DNA of 64,000 nt from Streptomyces griseorubiginosus. GTDB taxonomy: Bacteria > Actinomycetota > Actinomycetes > Streptomycetales > Streptomycetaceae. This document shows, piece by piece, positions 36,007 to 45,043 of this stretch. The notes under the pieces were generated by a model, which had not been told where the DNA came from, ran no database searches, and was given only the letters and a program-made list of their open reading frames with translations. The stretch covers positions 1,059,076 to 1,123,075 of the forward strand of contig NZ_KQ948734.1 in assembly GCF_001514195.1 (NCBI RefSeq). Direction: 5' to 3'. Position 1 is the first letter of the stretch, and each line of letters starts with the position of its first letter. The translations under genes were made by a program, and so were the position numbers.

Positions 36007-38090
36007 ATTGTGGGTGACCCTCCGATCTGCGGGGTGGACGGTCGCAGGACGGTGAGGATGTGCGCGGGGCGAGTGCCCGGTTCCAGACGCACGTAGTTCG
36101 CCCTGCCCCAGTGATAGGTCTCACCGGTGAGCTCGTCGCGCACCGGTACCGACTCGTGCCATTCCAGGCCGAGTTGCGGCATGTCCAACGAGACCGTGGC
36201 CTCCTGGGTGTGGTGCGGGTCGAGGTTCACGACCACCAGAACCGTGTTCGATCCGCTCCGCTTCGAGTACGCGATCACCTCGTCCTTGTCCGCGTGGTGG
36301 AAGTGCAGGTCGCGCAGCTGTCGTAGGGCCGGGTTGTCCCGCCGAACGGTGTTGAGCCGGGTGATCAGGGGGGCGAGGCTGTCGGGGGTGTCCCAGTCGC
36401 GGGCCCTGAGCTGGTACTTCTCCGAGTCCAGGTACTCCTCGCTGCCCTCGCGCAGCGGGGTGTGCTCGGCCAGTTCGTAGCCGGAGTAGATGCCCCAGGT
36501 CGGCGAGAGGGTCGCGGCCAGGACCGCGCGCAGGGCGAACGCGGGACGGCCGCCGTGCTGGAGGAAGGCGTGCAGGATGTCGGGGGTGTTGGCGAAGAAG
36601 TTCGGCCGCATGTAGGAGGCCGCCTCGCCGGACAGCTCGGTCAGGTACTCGGTGAGCTCTTCCTTGGTGTTGCGCCAGGTGAAGTACGTGTAGGACTGCT
36701 GGAAACCGATCTGGGCCAGCGTGTGCATCATCGCGGGCCGGGTGAACGCCTCCGCCAGGAAGATCACGTCCGGGTCGGTGGCGTTGATGTCGTCGATCAC
36801 CCGCTCCCAGAACACCACCGGCTTGGTGTGCGGATTGTCCACCCGGAAGATCCGCACCCCGTGGCCCATCCAGTGCCGCAGCACCCTGACCGTCTCCGCG
36901 ATCAGACCGTCCATGTCGGCGTCGAAGGCGATCGGGTAGATGTCCTGGTACTTCTTGGGCGGGTTCTCCGCATAGGCGATGGTGCCGTCGGGGCGGTGGT
37001 GGAACCACTCCGGGTGCTTCTGCACCCAGGGATGGTCGGGGGAGCACTGGAGGGCGAAGTCCAGCGCGATCTCCAGACCGTGCGAGGCGGCTTCCCGCAC
37101 GAACCAGTCGAAGTCCTCGATCGTGCCCAGGTCCGGGTGCACGGCGTCGTGGCCGCCCTCCGGCGAGCCGATCGCCCACGGCACCCCCACGTCCTCGGGC
37201 CCCGCGGACAGGGTGTTGTTGCGGCCCTTGCGGAACGTCGTGCCGATCGGGTGGATCGGCGGCAGATACACCACGTCGAAGCCCATCGCCGCGATCGCCG
37301 GCAACCGCCGCGCCGCCGTACGGAACGTGCCGTGCGGCCTCTCGGGCGTGCCCTCCGAACGCGGGAAGAACTCGTACCACGAGCCGAACAACGCCCGCTC
37401 CCGCTCCACCAGCAGCGGCAACGACTCCGACGCCGTGATCAACTCCCGCAGCGGATACCGGGCGAGCACCGCGTCCACCTCCGGCGTCAGCGCGGCGGCG
37501 AGACGGGCGGCAGCGGGCCGGGTGTCGTCGCGCAGGGCCCGGACGGCCGCGAGGAGCACGCCGTTGCGCCCGTCGTCGGGGACTCCGGCCGCGGCCCGCT
37601 CGTGGAGCCGGGCGCCCTCCTCCAGCACCAGCTCGGTGTCGATGCCGGCCGGGATCTTGATCTGGGCGTGGTGCCGCCAGGTGCTGACCGGGTCGCTCCA
37701 GGCCTCGACGGTGAAGCTCCACAGGCCGGGTGCGTCGGCAGCGACGGTGGCGCCCCAGCGGTCGGTCCCCGGGGCCAGCTCGCGCATCGGCGTCCAGGGC
37801 CCGATGCGCCCTTCCGGATCTTTCAGTACGGCATTGGCGGCGACCGCGTCATGACCTTCACGGAACACGGTGGCCGAGATCTCGAACGTCTCTCCGACGA
37901 CCGCCTTGGCGGGCCGGCGGCCGCGCTGGACGACCGGCCGGACGTCGAGGACGGGGATGCGCCCGACGGCCGGAGTCCGATCCGCTGCCGCGGAGGATCG
38001 CTCCGGGGGCGGTGGTCCGGTGTCGAGGGCGCGCGTGGAGGCTTCGGTGCTGGTCGTCGGGGGTGCCGACGAGTGGTGCGTGGCGGGCAT
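36003..38090 (-). CDS. glgE: Maltose-1-phosphate maltosyltransferase
   Basis: A 695-residue GH13_3 GlgE that transfers maltosyl units from alpha-maltose-1-phosphate to the non-reducing end of alpha-1,4-glucan. Key residues: Asp418 in [14 protein letters not shown] (nucleophile) and Glu447 in [12 protein letters not shown] (acid/base), the same 29-residue spacing as Asp394 and Glu423 of S. coelicolor GlgE. Other GlgE hallmarks are [28 protein letters not shown] and [15 protein letters not shown] 38090 follows AGGAG at 6 bp; a TTG 21 bp upstream is less likely. First gene of glgE-treS. Confidence 0.97.
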
Positions 38091-38259
38091 GACCGCTCCT
38101 GTCCGCGTCAACTTCGGGTGGGCGGATGGATGTGGGGAGGGGGTCCTGCGGGGCGTCTCAGTGAACCTACCTGAGCCGTGTACCCGGGGAGCCTTCCCAC
38201 CCTATTCGGGTGGGCAATCCGGCCCTTTGTTAACTACTCACTCGTATCTCTCCACACAA

Positions 38260-38292
38260 GACCGGTCCCGTTCTGGCCGAACGGGACCGGTC
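38260..38292 (-). terminator. Terminator of the S8 protease gene
   Basis: Perfect 14-bp stem GACCGGTCCCGTTC / GAACGGGACCGGTC with loop TGGCC, 15 bp downstream of the minus-strand stop codon. It separates the protease from the glgE operon. Confidence 0.85.
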
Positions 38293-38306
38293 GGTGGACG
38301 CTTCCG

Positions 38307-39509
38307 CTAAGAACCCGAAACCTGGAGAAGCTTGTCCGGCGAACCGGTCCCACGACCGGACACCTTCCCGGTGACGGCCGACTTCACCAGGGCTTTACCT
38401 ACCTTTGCCGGAGTGGCCCGCGGATGCTCGGCCAGGTACAGCGCGGCGGCGCCGGCCGCCAAGGGGGTCGCCATCGACGTACCCGAGTACGTAGCCCTGG
38501 CGGTGTCGCTCGTGATGCCCGCCGAAGTGATCGACACGCCGGGGGCGAACAGGTCGACGGCGGAACCGTAGTTCGAGAAGGCCGCCCGCCGGTCCTTGTT
38601 GTCGGTCGCGCCGACCGTGATCGCCTGCGACACGTCGGCCGGTGAGTAGAGCCCGGCGGGCAGCCCGTCGTTGCCCGCCGCGACCGTGTAGGTCACCCCG
38701 GAGGCGATGGAGTTGCGGACCGCGACGTCCAGTTGCGCGTTGTAGCGGCCGCCGAGACTGAGATTGGCGACCGCCGGTTTCCGCGCGTTCCTCGTCACCC
38801 AGTCGATACCGGCGATGACCTGCGCCGTCGTACCCGACCCCGTGTCGTCGAGGACGCGTACGGCGACCACCTTGGCCCGTTTCGCCACCCCGTATGCGGC
38901 GCCGGCGACGGTGGCCGCCACATGGGTGCCGTGTCCGTTCCCGTCCCCCGCCGACCGGTCGTCCCCCACGAAGTCCCAGCCGTAGCTCGCCCGGCCCCCG
39001 AAGTCCTGGTGGGAGATCCGGATGCCGGTGTCGATCACGTACACCGTCGTCCCCGCGCCCCCGGACGCCGGCGAGGTGTACGACCCGTCGAGCGGCAGCG
39101 CCGGCTGGTCGACACGGTCCAGCCCCCAGGACGGCGGGTTCTTCTGGGTCCCCTCCAGCGTCACCCGGGTGTCCTGGACGACCGAGGCGACCCGGGGATC
39201 GGCGGCGAGCTCCCGGGCCTGTCTCTCGTCGGCGCGGACGGCGTAGCCGTTGAGGACCGTGCCGTAGGTATGGCTGATTCTCGCCCCGTACTTCTCGGCG
39301 AGGCCCTTTCCGGTCGCCGAGGGTGCCTCGGTGCCTCCCTTGAGTGTCACCAGGTAACTCCCGGTGACGGAACCGGGCTCTCCGGCGCCGAGTATCCGTC
39401 CCTGTGGTGCGGCCTGCGCGGGCAGGGTGATGGCCGAAAGCGCGGCGGCACAGCCCACCGCGGTCAATCCCCCCAGCCGGCGCAGACGCCGATGTCGCGT
39501 CCGTGCCAT
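38307..39509 (-). CDS. Secreted subtilisin-like serine protease (S8, with I9 propeptide)
   Basis: A 400-residue preproprotein. Signal peptide: RTRHRRLRRLGG, a hydrophobic core and cleavage near PAQAA (about 34). Inhibitor_I9 propeptide at about 50-118 (GSYLVTLKGGTEAP; VASVVQDTRVTL). The peptidase S8 domain has the triad Asp160 (TVYVIDTGI), His193 (GNGHGTHVAATVAG) and Ser345 (YSGTSMATPLAAG), with oxyanion Asn in TVAAGNDGLP. Proteinase-K-like, extracellular. ATG 39509 follows GGAGGAGGGGAAG, part of which can be paired in a long 5' structure. It lies between glgE and glgP but has its own terminator. Confidence 0.95.
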   Translation of the reverse strand: MARTRHRRLRRLGGLTAVGCAAALSAITLPAQAAPQGRILGAGEPGSVTGSYLVTLKGGTEAPSATGKGLAEKYGARISHTYGTVLNGYAVRADERQARELAADPRVASVVQDTRVTLEGTQKNPPSWGLDRVDQPALPLDGSYTSPASGGAGTTVYVIDTGIRISHQDFGGRASYGWDFVGDDRSAGDGNGHGTHVAATVAGAAYGVAKRAKVVAVRVLDDTGSGTTAQVIAGIDWVTRNARKPAVANLSLGGRYNAQLDVAVRNSIASGVTYTVAAGNDGLPAGLYSPADVSQAITVGATDNKDRRAAFSNYGSAVDLFAPGVSITSAGITSDTARATYSGTSMATPLAAGAAALYLAEHPRATPAKVGKALVKSAVTGKVSGRGTGSPDKLLQVSGS

Positions 39510-39807
39510 GGCCTGACTTCCCCTCCTCCGATCGGCGTACCGAAGCCCGCTGTCCGCGGAGTGCACCCGCCGCCGGCCGGTACGCCAGGGGAAGCCTCTC
39601 GTGCGGTGCGAAGTACCACAAGGACGCCTGAGGGGGTGGAATCGGCCATATCCGCCTTGGGAGGAGCTGGGGAGGTTGCGGCGATTTTCGGACTGTTCGA
39701 TCCGGAACGGCGCCGTGGTGACGAGACCCCCCGCACGGATACGGTCAGGGGTGACGACGGGACCCACACCGCCGTGTGTCCCCCTCCGCACGCCTGACGA
39801 GGTGGCA
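39510..39807. other. 298-bp divergent region between S8 protease and glgP
   Basis: It holds the protease leader structure (39517-39594) and, nearer glgP, ordinary sequence that must include both promoters. No small gene and no clear -35/-10 pair could be assigned. Confidence 0.6.
39517..39594 (-). promoter_or_regulatory. Nested inverted repeat that can mask the protease ribosome-binding site
   Basis: In the mRNA sense, contiguous CTTCCCCTGGCGTACC (39594 to 39579) can pair with GGTACGCC (39541 to 39534) and AGGGGAAG (39524 to 39517). The last arm is part of the Shine-Dalgarno 7 nt before the ATG. The two 8-bp helices are separated by a 9-nt bulge containing GGAGG. Confidence 0.55.
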
Positions 39808-42426
39808 ATGAAGGCTATCCGTCGCTTCACCGTCCGACCCGTCCTGCCCGAACCCCTCCAGCCGCTCAGCGATCTGGCGCGCAATCTGCGCTGGTCCTGG
39901 CACACGGAGACCCGTGACCTCTTCCAGTCCGTCGATCCGGAGCACTGGGCCGCGTCGGGCGGTGATCCCGTACGGCTGCTCGGCAGCGTGCGCCCCGCCC
40001 GGCTCGCCGAGCTCGCCGAGGACCGCCGGTTCCTGCGCCGGCTCACCGCGGTCGCCGACGACCTCCACGACTACGTCTCCGGCGAGCGCTGGTACCAGGC
40101 CCATCCGGGTGAACTACCGGCCGCCGTCGCCTACTTCTCGCCCGAGTTCGGCATCACGGCCGCGCTGCCCCAGTACTCCGGCGGCCTGGGCATCCTGGCC
40201 GGCGACCATCTCAAGGCCGCCAGCGACCTCGGCGTCCCGCTGATCGGTGTCGGTCTCCTCTACCGCCACGGCTACTTCCGCCAGACCCTGTCCCGGGACG
40301 GCTGGCAGCAGGAGCACTACCCGGTCCTGGACCCCAACGAGCTGCCGGTGTCGCTCTTCAAGGAGGCCGACGGCACCCCGGCCCGGGTCTCGCTGGCCCT
40401 GCCCGGCGGCACCCAGCTGCACGCCCGGATCTGGCTCGCCCAGGTCGGCCGGGTGCCGCTGCTGATGCTGGACTCCGACGTCGAGGAGAACGGCCTCGGC
40501 GAACGCGGGGTGACCGACCGGTTGTACGGCGGCGGCAGCGAACACCGCCTGCTCCAGGAGATGCTCCTCGGCATAGGAGGAGTGCGGGCCGTACGGACGT
40601 ACTGCCGGCTGACCGGCCACGCCGACCCCGAGGTCTTCCACACCAACGAGGGCCACGCCGGTTTCCTCGGACTGGAGCGGATCGCCGAACTCTGCGACCA
40701 AGGCCTGGACTTCGACGCAGGGCTGGAGGCCGTCCGCGCGGGGACCGTGTTCACCACGCACACCCCCGTCCCGGCCGGCATCGACCGCTTCGACCGTGAG
40801 CTGGTCGCCCGGCACTTCGGGCCCGACGCCGAGCTGCCCCGCCTGGACGTGGGCCGCATCCTGGCGCTGGGCATGGAGACCTACCCGGGCGGGGAACCCA
40901 ACCTCTTCAACATGGCCGTGATGGGCCTCCGGCTCGCCCAGCGCGCCAACGGCGTCTCGCTGCTGCACGGCCAGGTCAGCCGGGAGATGTTCTCCGGACT
41001 CTGGCCGGGATTCGACCCCGAGGAGGTGCCGATCACCTCCGTGACCAACGGGGTGCACGCCCCGACCTGGGTCGCCCCCGAGGTGTTCCGGCTCGGCGCC
41101 CGGCAGATCGGCGTCCAGCGCACCGAGGACGCGCTGACCGTCGGCGGCTCGGAACGCTGGGACTCCGTCGGCGAGATCCCCGACCAGGACGTCTGGGACC
41201 TGCGCCGGACCCTGCGCGAGCAGCTGGTCACCGAGGTGCGGGAGCGGCTGCGGGCGTCCTGGCGGCAGCGCGGCGCCGGTACGGCCGAGCTGGGCTGGAT
41301 CGACGGTGTGCTCGACCCCGACGTCCTCACCATCGGATTCGCGCGCCGTGTCCCGTCGTACAAACGGCTGACGCTGATGCTGCGGGACCGCGACCGGCTG
41401 ATGGAGCTGCTGCTGCACCCCGAGCGCCCGATCCAGATCGTGGTGGCCGGCAAGGCGCACCCGGCGGACGACGGCGGGAAGCGGCTGGTCCAGGAGCTGG
41501 TGCGGTTCGCGGACGACCCGCGGGTGCGGCACCGGATCGTCTTCCTGCCCGACTACGGCATGGCGATGGCGCAGAAGCTCTACCCCGGCTGCGACATCTG
41601 GCTCAACAACCCGCTGCGCCCGCTGGAGGCGTGCGGGACGAGCGGGATGAAGGCGGCCCTGAACGGCTGCCTGAACCTGTCCGTCCTGGACGGCTGGTGG
41701 GACGAGTGGTTCCAGCCCGACTTCGGCTGGGCGATCCCCACGGCCGACGGCGTCGGCACCGACCCCGACCGCCGCGACGACATAGAGGCCGAAGCCCTCT
41801 ACGACCTCCTCGAACGGCGGGTGACCCCCCGCTTCTACGAGCGCGGCCAGGGGGGCCTGCCCGACCGCTGGATCGAGATGGTCCGCCAGACCCTGACCCT
41901 CCTGGGCCCGAAGGTCCTGGCTGGCCGCATGGTCCGCGAGTACGTCGAGCGGCTCTACGCCCCCGCCGCCCACGCCCACCGCACGATGAACCCCGACCGG
42001 GCACGGGAGCTGGCGGAGTGGAAGGCCAGGGTGCGGTCCCAGTGGCACGGGGTGACGGTCGACCACGTGGAGACCACGACGGCGACCACCACGGCCGAAC
42101 TCGGCACCACCCTCGGCCTGCGGGTCCACGTCGGCCTCGGCGCCCTCGGCCCGGACGACGTGGAGGTCCAGGCGCTCTCCGGCCGCGTGGACGAGGAGGA
42201 CCGCATCGCGGACGCCACGACCGTCCCCCTGAAGCCGGTCGGCGGCCCGGACCCGGAGGGCCGCTGGGTCTACGAGGGCCCCCTGTCCCTCGACCGCACG
42301 GGCCCCTTCGGCTACACGGTCCGCGTCCTGCCCGCGCACCGACTGCTCGCGTCGGGCGCGGAGTTGGGGGTGGTGGCGGTGCCTTCGGAGGACGGGGTGG
42401 AGGGGGCCGGGCTGCTCATGCGGTGA
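39808..42426 (+). CDS. glgP: Alpha-glucan phosphorylase (actinobacterial GlgP type)
   Basis: An 872-residue GT35 phosphorylase releasing glucose-1-phosphate from alpha-glucan ends, with PLP. N-terminal DUF3417-like cap (PLSDLARNLRWSWHTETRDL), then YFSPEFGITAALPQYSGGLG and LAGDHLKAASDLGVPLIGVG. The PLP-lysine segment is PLEACGTSGMKAALNG, and other active-site parts are FHTNEGHAGFLGLERI, TSVTNGVHAPTWVAPE and RRVPSYKRLTLML. ATG 39808 has GAGG 7 bp upstream. It diverges from the protease and, with GlgE and GlgB, completes a make-and-use glucan cycle. The last 20 bp including the stop are duplicated downstream. Confidence 0.95.
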   Translation: MKAIRRFTVRPVLPEPLQPLSDLARNLRWSWHTETRDLFQSVDPEHWAASGGDPVRLLGSVRPARLAELAEDRRFLRRLTAVADDLHDYVSGERWYQAHPGELPAAVAYFSPEFGITAALPQYSGGLGILAGDHLKAASDLGVPLIGVGLLYRHGYFRQTLSRDGWQQEHYPVLDPNELPVSLFKEADGTPARVSLALPGGTQLHARIWLAQVGRVPLLMLDSDVEENGLGERGVTDRLYGGGSEHRLLQEMLLGIGGVRAVRTYCRLTGHADPEVFHTNEGHAGFLGLERIAELCDQGLDFDAGLEAVRAGTVFTTHTPVPAGIDRFDRELVARHFGPDAELPRLDVGRILALGMETYPGGEPNLFNMAVMGLRLAQRANGVSLLHGQVSREMFSGLWPGFDPEEVPITSVTNGVHAPTWVAPEVFRLGARQIGVQRTEDALTVGGSERWDSVGEIPDQDVWDLRRTLREQLVTEVRERLRASWRQRGAGTAELGWIDGVLDPDVLTIGFARRVPSYKRLTLMLRDRDRLMELLLHPERPIQIVVAGKAHPADDGGKRLVQELVRFADDPRVRHRIVFLPDYGMAMAQKLYPGCDIWLNNPLRPLEACGTSGMKAALNGCLNLSVLDGWWDEWFQPDFGWAIPTADGVGTDPDRRDDIEAEALYDLLERRVTPRFYERGQGGLPDRWIEMVRQTLTLLGPKVLAGRMVREYVERLYAPAAHAHRTMNPDRARELAEWKARVRSQWHGVTVDHVETTTATTTAELGTTLGLRVHVGLGALGPDDVEVQALSGRVDEEDRIADATTVPLKPVGGPDPEGRWVYEGPLSLDRTGPFGYTVRVLPAHRLLASGAELGVVAVPSEDGVEGAGLLMR

Positions 42427-42459
42427 GTGGGCGGGGGCGCGGGCTGCTCATGCGGTGAG
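42408..42459. repeat. 20-bp direct repeat duplicating the glgP 3' end
   Basis: CGGGCTGCTCATGCGGTGAG occurs at 42408-42427 (last codons and stop of glgP) and again, identical, at 42440-42459, offset 32 bp. Confidence 0.9.
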
Positions 42460-42481
42460 CAGCGGGGCGCGGGCCGGTTGC

Positions 42482-42991
42482 TCAGCCCGCGTCCTCCCCG
42501 CCGCACAGCTTGCGCAGGACCGCCCCGCACTTGCGGGCGTAGGCGTGCTGGAGGCCGCGGGTCGCCGGGCCGGCCGCCCGGGAGTACCACTTGGCGGCCC
42601 TGCTGAAGGCCGACACCGTCAGCCAGACCGTGCCGTCGCCGGTGCGGTCGACGACGAAGGACTCCTCGCCGCATTCGGGATGGCCGGCGAGGGTGCCGTA
42701 GGCCCAGCCCGCGCGGCGGTGTTCCTCGACCGTCCAGACCACCCGGCAGGGGGCCTTGATGACGCCCGCCAGGGTGACCGTCACATCCACGTCGGGGGCG
42801 GCCCGGTCCGCCGTGGCGTCTATGCCGACGCCCATCGCGCGGTGCATCTCCCAGGTCAGGACCGCCTCGGAGGCCTTCCGGAAGACGTCGTGGCCCTCGC
42901 CTATGCGCGTGCGGACGTGCAGGGGGTGGAAGCCGGGCGGGCAGAAACCGCTCCGCCGGGTCGCGCCGACGTCGTCGTACGTGAAGGACAT
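42482..42991 (-). CDS. DUF1990 family protein
   Basis: A 169-residue protein of the DUF1990 family: FTYDDVGATR at the start, PPGFHPLHVRTRIGEGHDVF, GVIKAPCRVVWTVEE, GWAYGTLAGHPECGEESFVV and DGTVWLTVSAFSRAAKWYSR. The fold is believed to be START-like/lipid-binding, but no reaction is known. ATG 42991 is chosen over TTG 43000. A strong hairpin ends only 15 bp upstream of its start, so its promoter must lie inside the metalloprotease terminator region or the gene depends on read-through. Confidence 0.85.
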   Translation of the reverse strand: MSFTYDDVGATRRSGFCPPGFHPLHVRTRIGEGHDVFRKASEAVLTWEMHRAMGVGIDATADRAAPDVDVTVTLAGVIKAPCRVVWTVEEHRRAGWAYGTLAGHPECGEESFVVDRTGDGTVWLTVSAFSRAAKWYSRAAGPATRGLQHAYARKCGAVLRKLCGGEDAG

Positions 42992-43005
42992 GGGACCCAA
43001 GAGTA

Positions 43006-43044
43006 GGGCGGTACCCGGAAATGCCTTCGTTCCGGGTACCGCCC
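43006..43044 (-). terminator. Terminator of the first M4 protease
   Basis: Perfect 15-bp stem (43006-43020 with 43030-43044; inner part GGTACCCGGAA/TTCCGGGTACC) around a 9-nt loop, 51 bp after the protease stop. Between them GCCTCGTGATCACCGGG is directly repeated (43052-43068 and 43078-43094). Confidence 0.8.
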
Positions 43045-43094
43045 GTCATTGCCTCGTGATCACCGGGGCCGGCTGGGCCTCGTGATCACCGGGA

Positions 43095-44759
43095 CTAGCT
43101 GACGTTGACCGCCGACCAGGCCGCGGCCACCGCCTTGTACTCGGCGCTGGTGGAGCCGTACAGGGCCGACGCCGCCGAGAGCGTGCCCGTGCGCGCCGAC
43201 TTGTAGTTGGTCGTCGACGTGAAGTACGTCGTCAGCGCCTTGTACCAGATCTGCAGCGCCTTGTCCCGGCCGATGCCGGTGACCGTGGAGCCGTTGGACG
43301 TGGGCGAGTTGTAGGACACGCCGTTGATCGTCTTCGCGCCGCTGCCCTCGGACAGCAGGTAGAAGAAGTGGTTCGCGACACCGGACGAGTAGTGGACGTC
43401 CAGGTTGCCGACCGAGGAGGACCAGGAGTCCGCCGAGCCGCCGTCCTTGCTGGGCTTGTCCATGTAGCGCAGCGGGGTGCCGTCGCCGTTGATGTCGATC
43501 TTCTCGCCGATGAGGTAGTCACCCTTGTCGGACGAGTTGTTGGCGAAGAACTCCACGCCGGTGCCGAAGATGTCCGAGGTGGCCTCGTTGAGGCCGCCGG
43601 ACTCGCCCGAGTAGTTCAGGCCCGCCGTGTTCGCGGTGACGCCGTGGCTCATCTCGTGACCGGCCACGTCCAGCGAGGTCAGCGGGTGGGTGTTGCCGTC
43701 GCCGTCGCCATACGTCATGCAGAAGCAGCTGTCGTCCCAGAACGCGTTCACGTACTGGTTGCCGTAGTGCACGCGGGAGTACGCGCCGACGCCGTTGTTC
43801 TTGATGCCGCTGCGGCCGAAGGTGGACTTGTAGAAGTCCCACGTCACCTGCGCGCCGTAGGTGGCGTCCACGGCGGCGGTCTGGTCGGCGGTGGAGCTGG
43901 AGGCCGCGCCGGTGCCCCAGACGTTGTCGGCGTCCGTGAACAGGGTGCCGGCGGAGGAGCTGGTGCCGTGCGACTTGTTGTACGTCTTGTGGTTGCCGCG
44001 CGTGGCGTCGGTCAGGTTGTACGTCGAGCCGGACAGCGTGGTGCTGAGGCTGACCGTGCCCGAGTACAGGCTCTTGCCGGTGCCGGTGGCGTTCTCGATG
44101 CCCTGGTACTCGTAGAGCTTCTTGCCGGTGGCCGCGTCGGTGATGACGTGCAGCTGGTTCGGGGTGCCGTCGTCCTGGAAGCCGCCGACGATCGTCTCGT
44201 AGGCGAGGACGGGGGTGCCGGAACCGGCCCAGATCACCTTGCGGGCGCCGTCGGCGGCGGTCTTGTCCGAGCCCGCGGCCTTGGCGGCGCTCAGGGCCTG
44301 GGTCTCGGCCTTGGCGACGGTGACCTTCGGGGTCAGGGAGGCGACCTTGATGGTGGCCTTCGTCGCCTTGGAGACACCCTCGGTGGCGCCCGACTTCGAC
44401 TCGTGGACGACCAGGTCGCCGCCCAGGACGGGCAGGCCGTCGTAGGTGCGCTCGTAGCGGGTGTGCACCGTGCCGTCGGCGTCTCTGACGACGTCCTTGA
44501 CGACCAGCTTCTCCTTGGCGCCGAGACCTATCTCCCGGGCCGTGGTCGTGGCGTCCGCCTGCTGCTCCTTGATGAGGGAGGTGCGCGCGGCCGCGGACAG
44601 CTGGACCGGGGCGCCCGCGAGAGCCTTGCCGGTGCTCTCCGCCGGGGTCACGGCGGCGGCACTGCCGGTGGTCAGGCCGGTGCTGAGCAGGGCTCCGGCG
44701 GCGACCGCGGTGGCGATGGCAAGGGTGGTGCGCTTGTGACGCGCGTAGAAGGGGGTCAC
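43095..44759 (-). CDS. Secreted neutral zinc metalloprotease (M4, thermolysin family)
   Basis: A 554-residue preproenzyme. Signal peptide (ARHKRTTLAIATAVAAGALL..SAAA), FTP/PepSY propeptide (GLGAKEKLVVKDVVRDADGT; HTRYERTYDGLPVLGGDLVV), then the peptidase with zinc ligands His368 and His372 in AGHEMSHGV (catalytic Glu369), third ligand Glu392 in GGLNEATSD and catalytic His456 in LDVHYSSGVANHFF. Extracellular protein degradation. GTG 44759 with AAGGAG about 7 bp upstream is the start; longer forms lack a site. A close paralogue lies directly upstream on the same strand. It has no C-terminal accessory domain. Confidence 0.96.
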   Translation of the reverse strand: MTPFYARHKRTTLAIATAVAAGALLSTGLTTGSAAAVTPAESTGKALAGAPVQLSAAARTSLIKEQQADATTTAREIGLGAKEKLVVKDVVRDADGTVHTRYERTYDGLPVLGGDLVVHESKSGATEGVSKATKATIKVASLTPKVTVAKAETQALSAAKAAGSDKTAADGARKVIWAGSGTPVLAYETIVGGFQDDGTPNQLHVITDAATGKKLYEYQGIENATGTGKSLYSGTVSLSTTLSGSTYNLTDATRGNHKTYNKSHGTSSSAGTLFTDADNVWGTGAASSSTADQTAAVDATYGAQVTWDFYKSTFGRSGIKNNGVGAYSRVHYGNQYVNAFWDDSCFCMTYGDGDGNTHPLTSLDVAGHEMSHGVTANTAGLNYSGESGGLNEATSDIFGTGVEFFANNSSDKGDYLIGEKIDINGDGTPLRYMDKPSKDGGSADSWSSSVGNLDVHYSSGVANHFFYLLSEGSGAKTINGVSYNSPTSNGSTVTGIGRDKALQIWYKALTTYFTSTTNYKSARTGTLSAASALYGSTSAEYKAVAAAWSAVNVS

Positions 44760-44983
44760 ACAAGCTCCTTCGTGGGGGAGCCCGGGGAGCGTGGGGTTGC
44801 CCACCGGGGTGGTAGTGAAGTTGTGCGGCGGTTGTGAGGAAGCGTGGCATTAAGGCGCGTACATGTCAGGACCCTCAAGTGATGTTGGCCGAAAATCGAC
44901 GGCTGGATGAACATTGCAGGCATGTAAAGCGAGTTGACCTGGGCAAAGAGCCAACAGCCCATCGGTCATGGGACGGCAAAAAG

Positions 44984-45025
44984 AGGGCGCCGCCCCGGGG
45001 AGTCGAACCACCGGGGCGGCGCCCT
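44984..45025 (-). terminator. Terminator of the second M4 protease
   Basis: Perfect 15-bp stem AGGGCGCCGCCCCGG / CCGGGGCGGCGCCCT with a 12-nt loop, 18 bp after the stop codon. Confidence 0.9.
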
Positions 45026-45043
45026 GTCCGTGGGCCCGCGGGT

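Noticed and set aside
44984..45025. Loop GGTTCGACTCC (minus strand) looks like a tRNA T-arm
   Set aside because: No acceptor, D or anticodon arms nearby; the stem is a perfect terminator of the M4 gene. Resemblance is likely coincidental.
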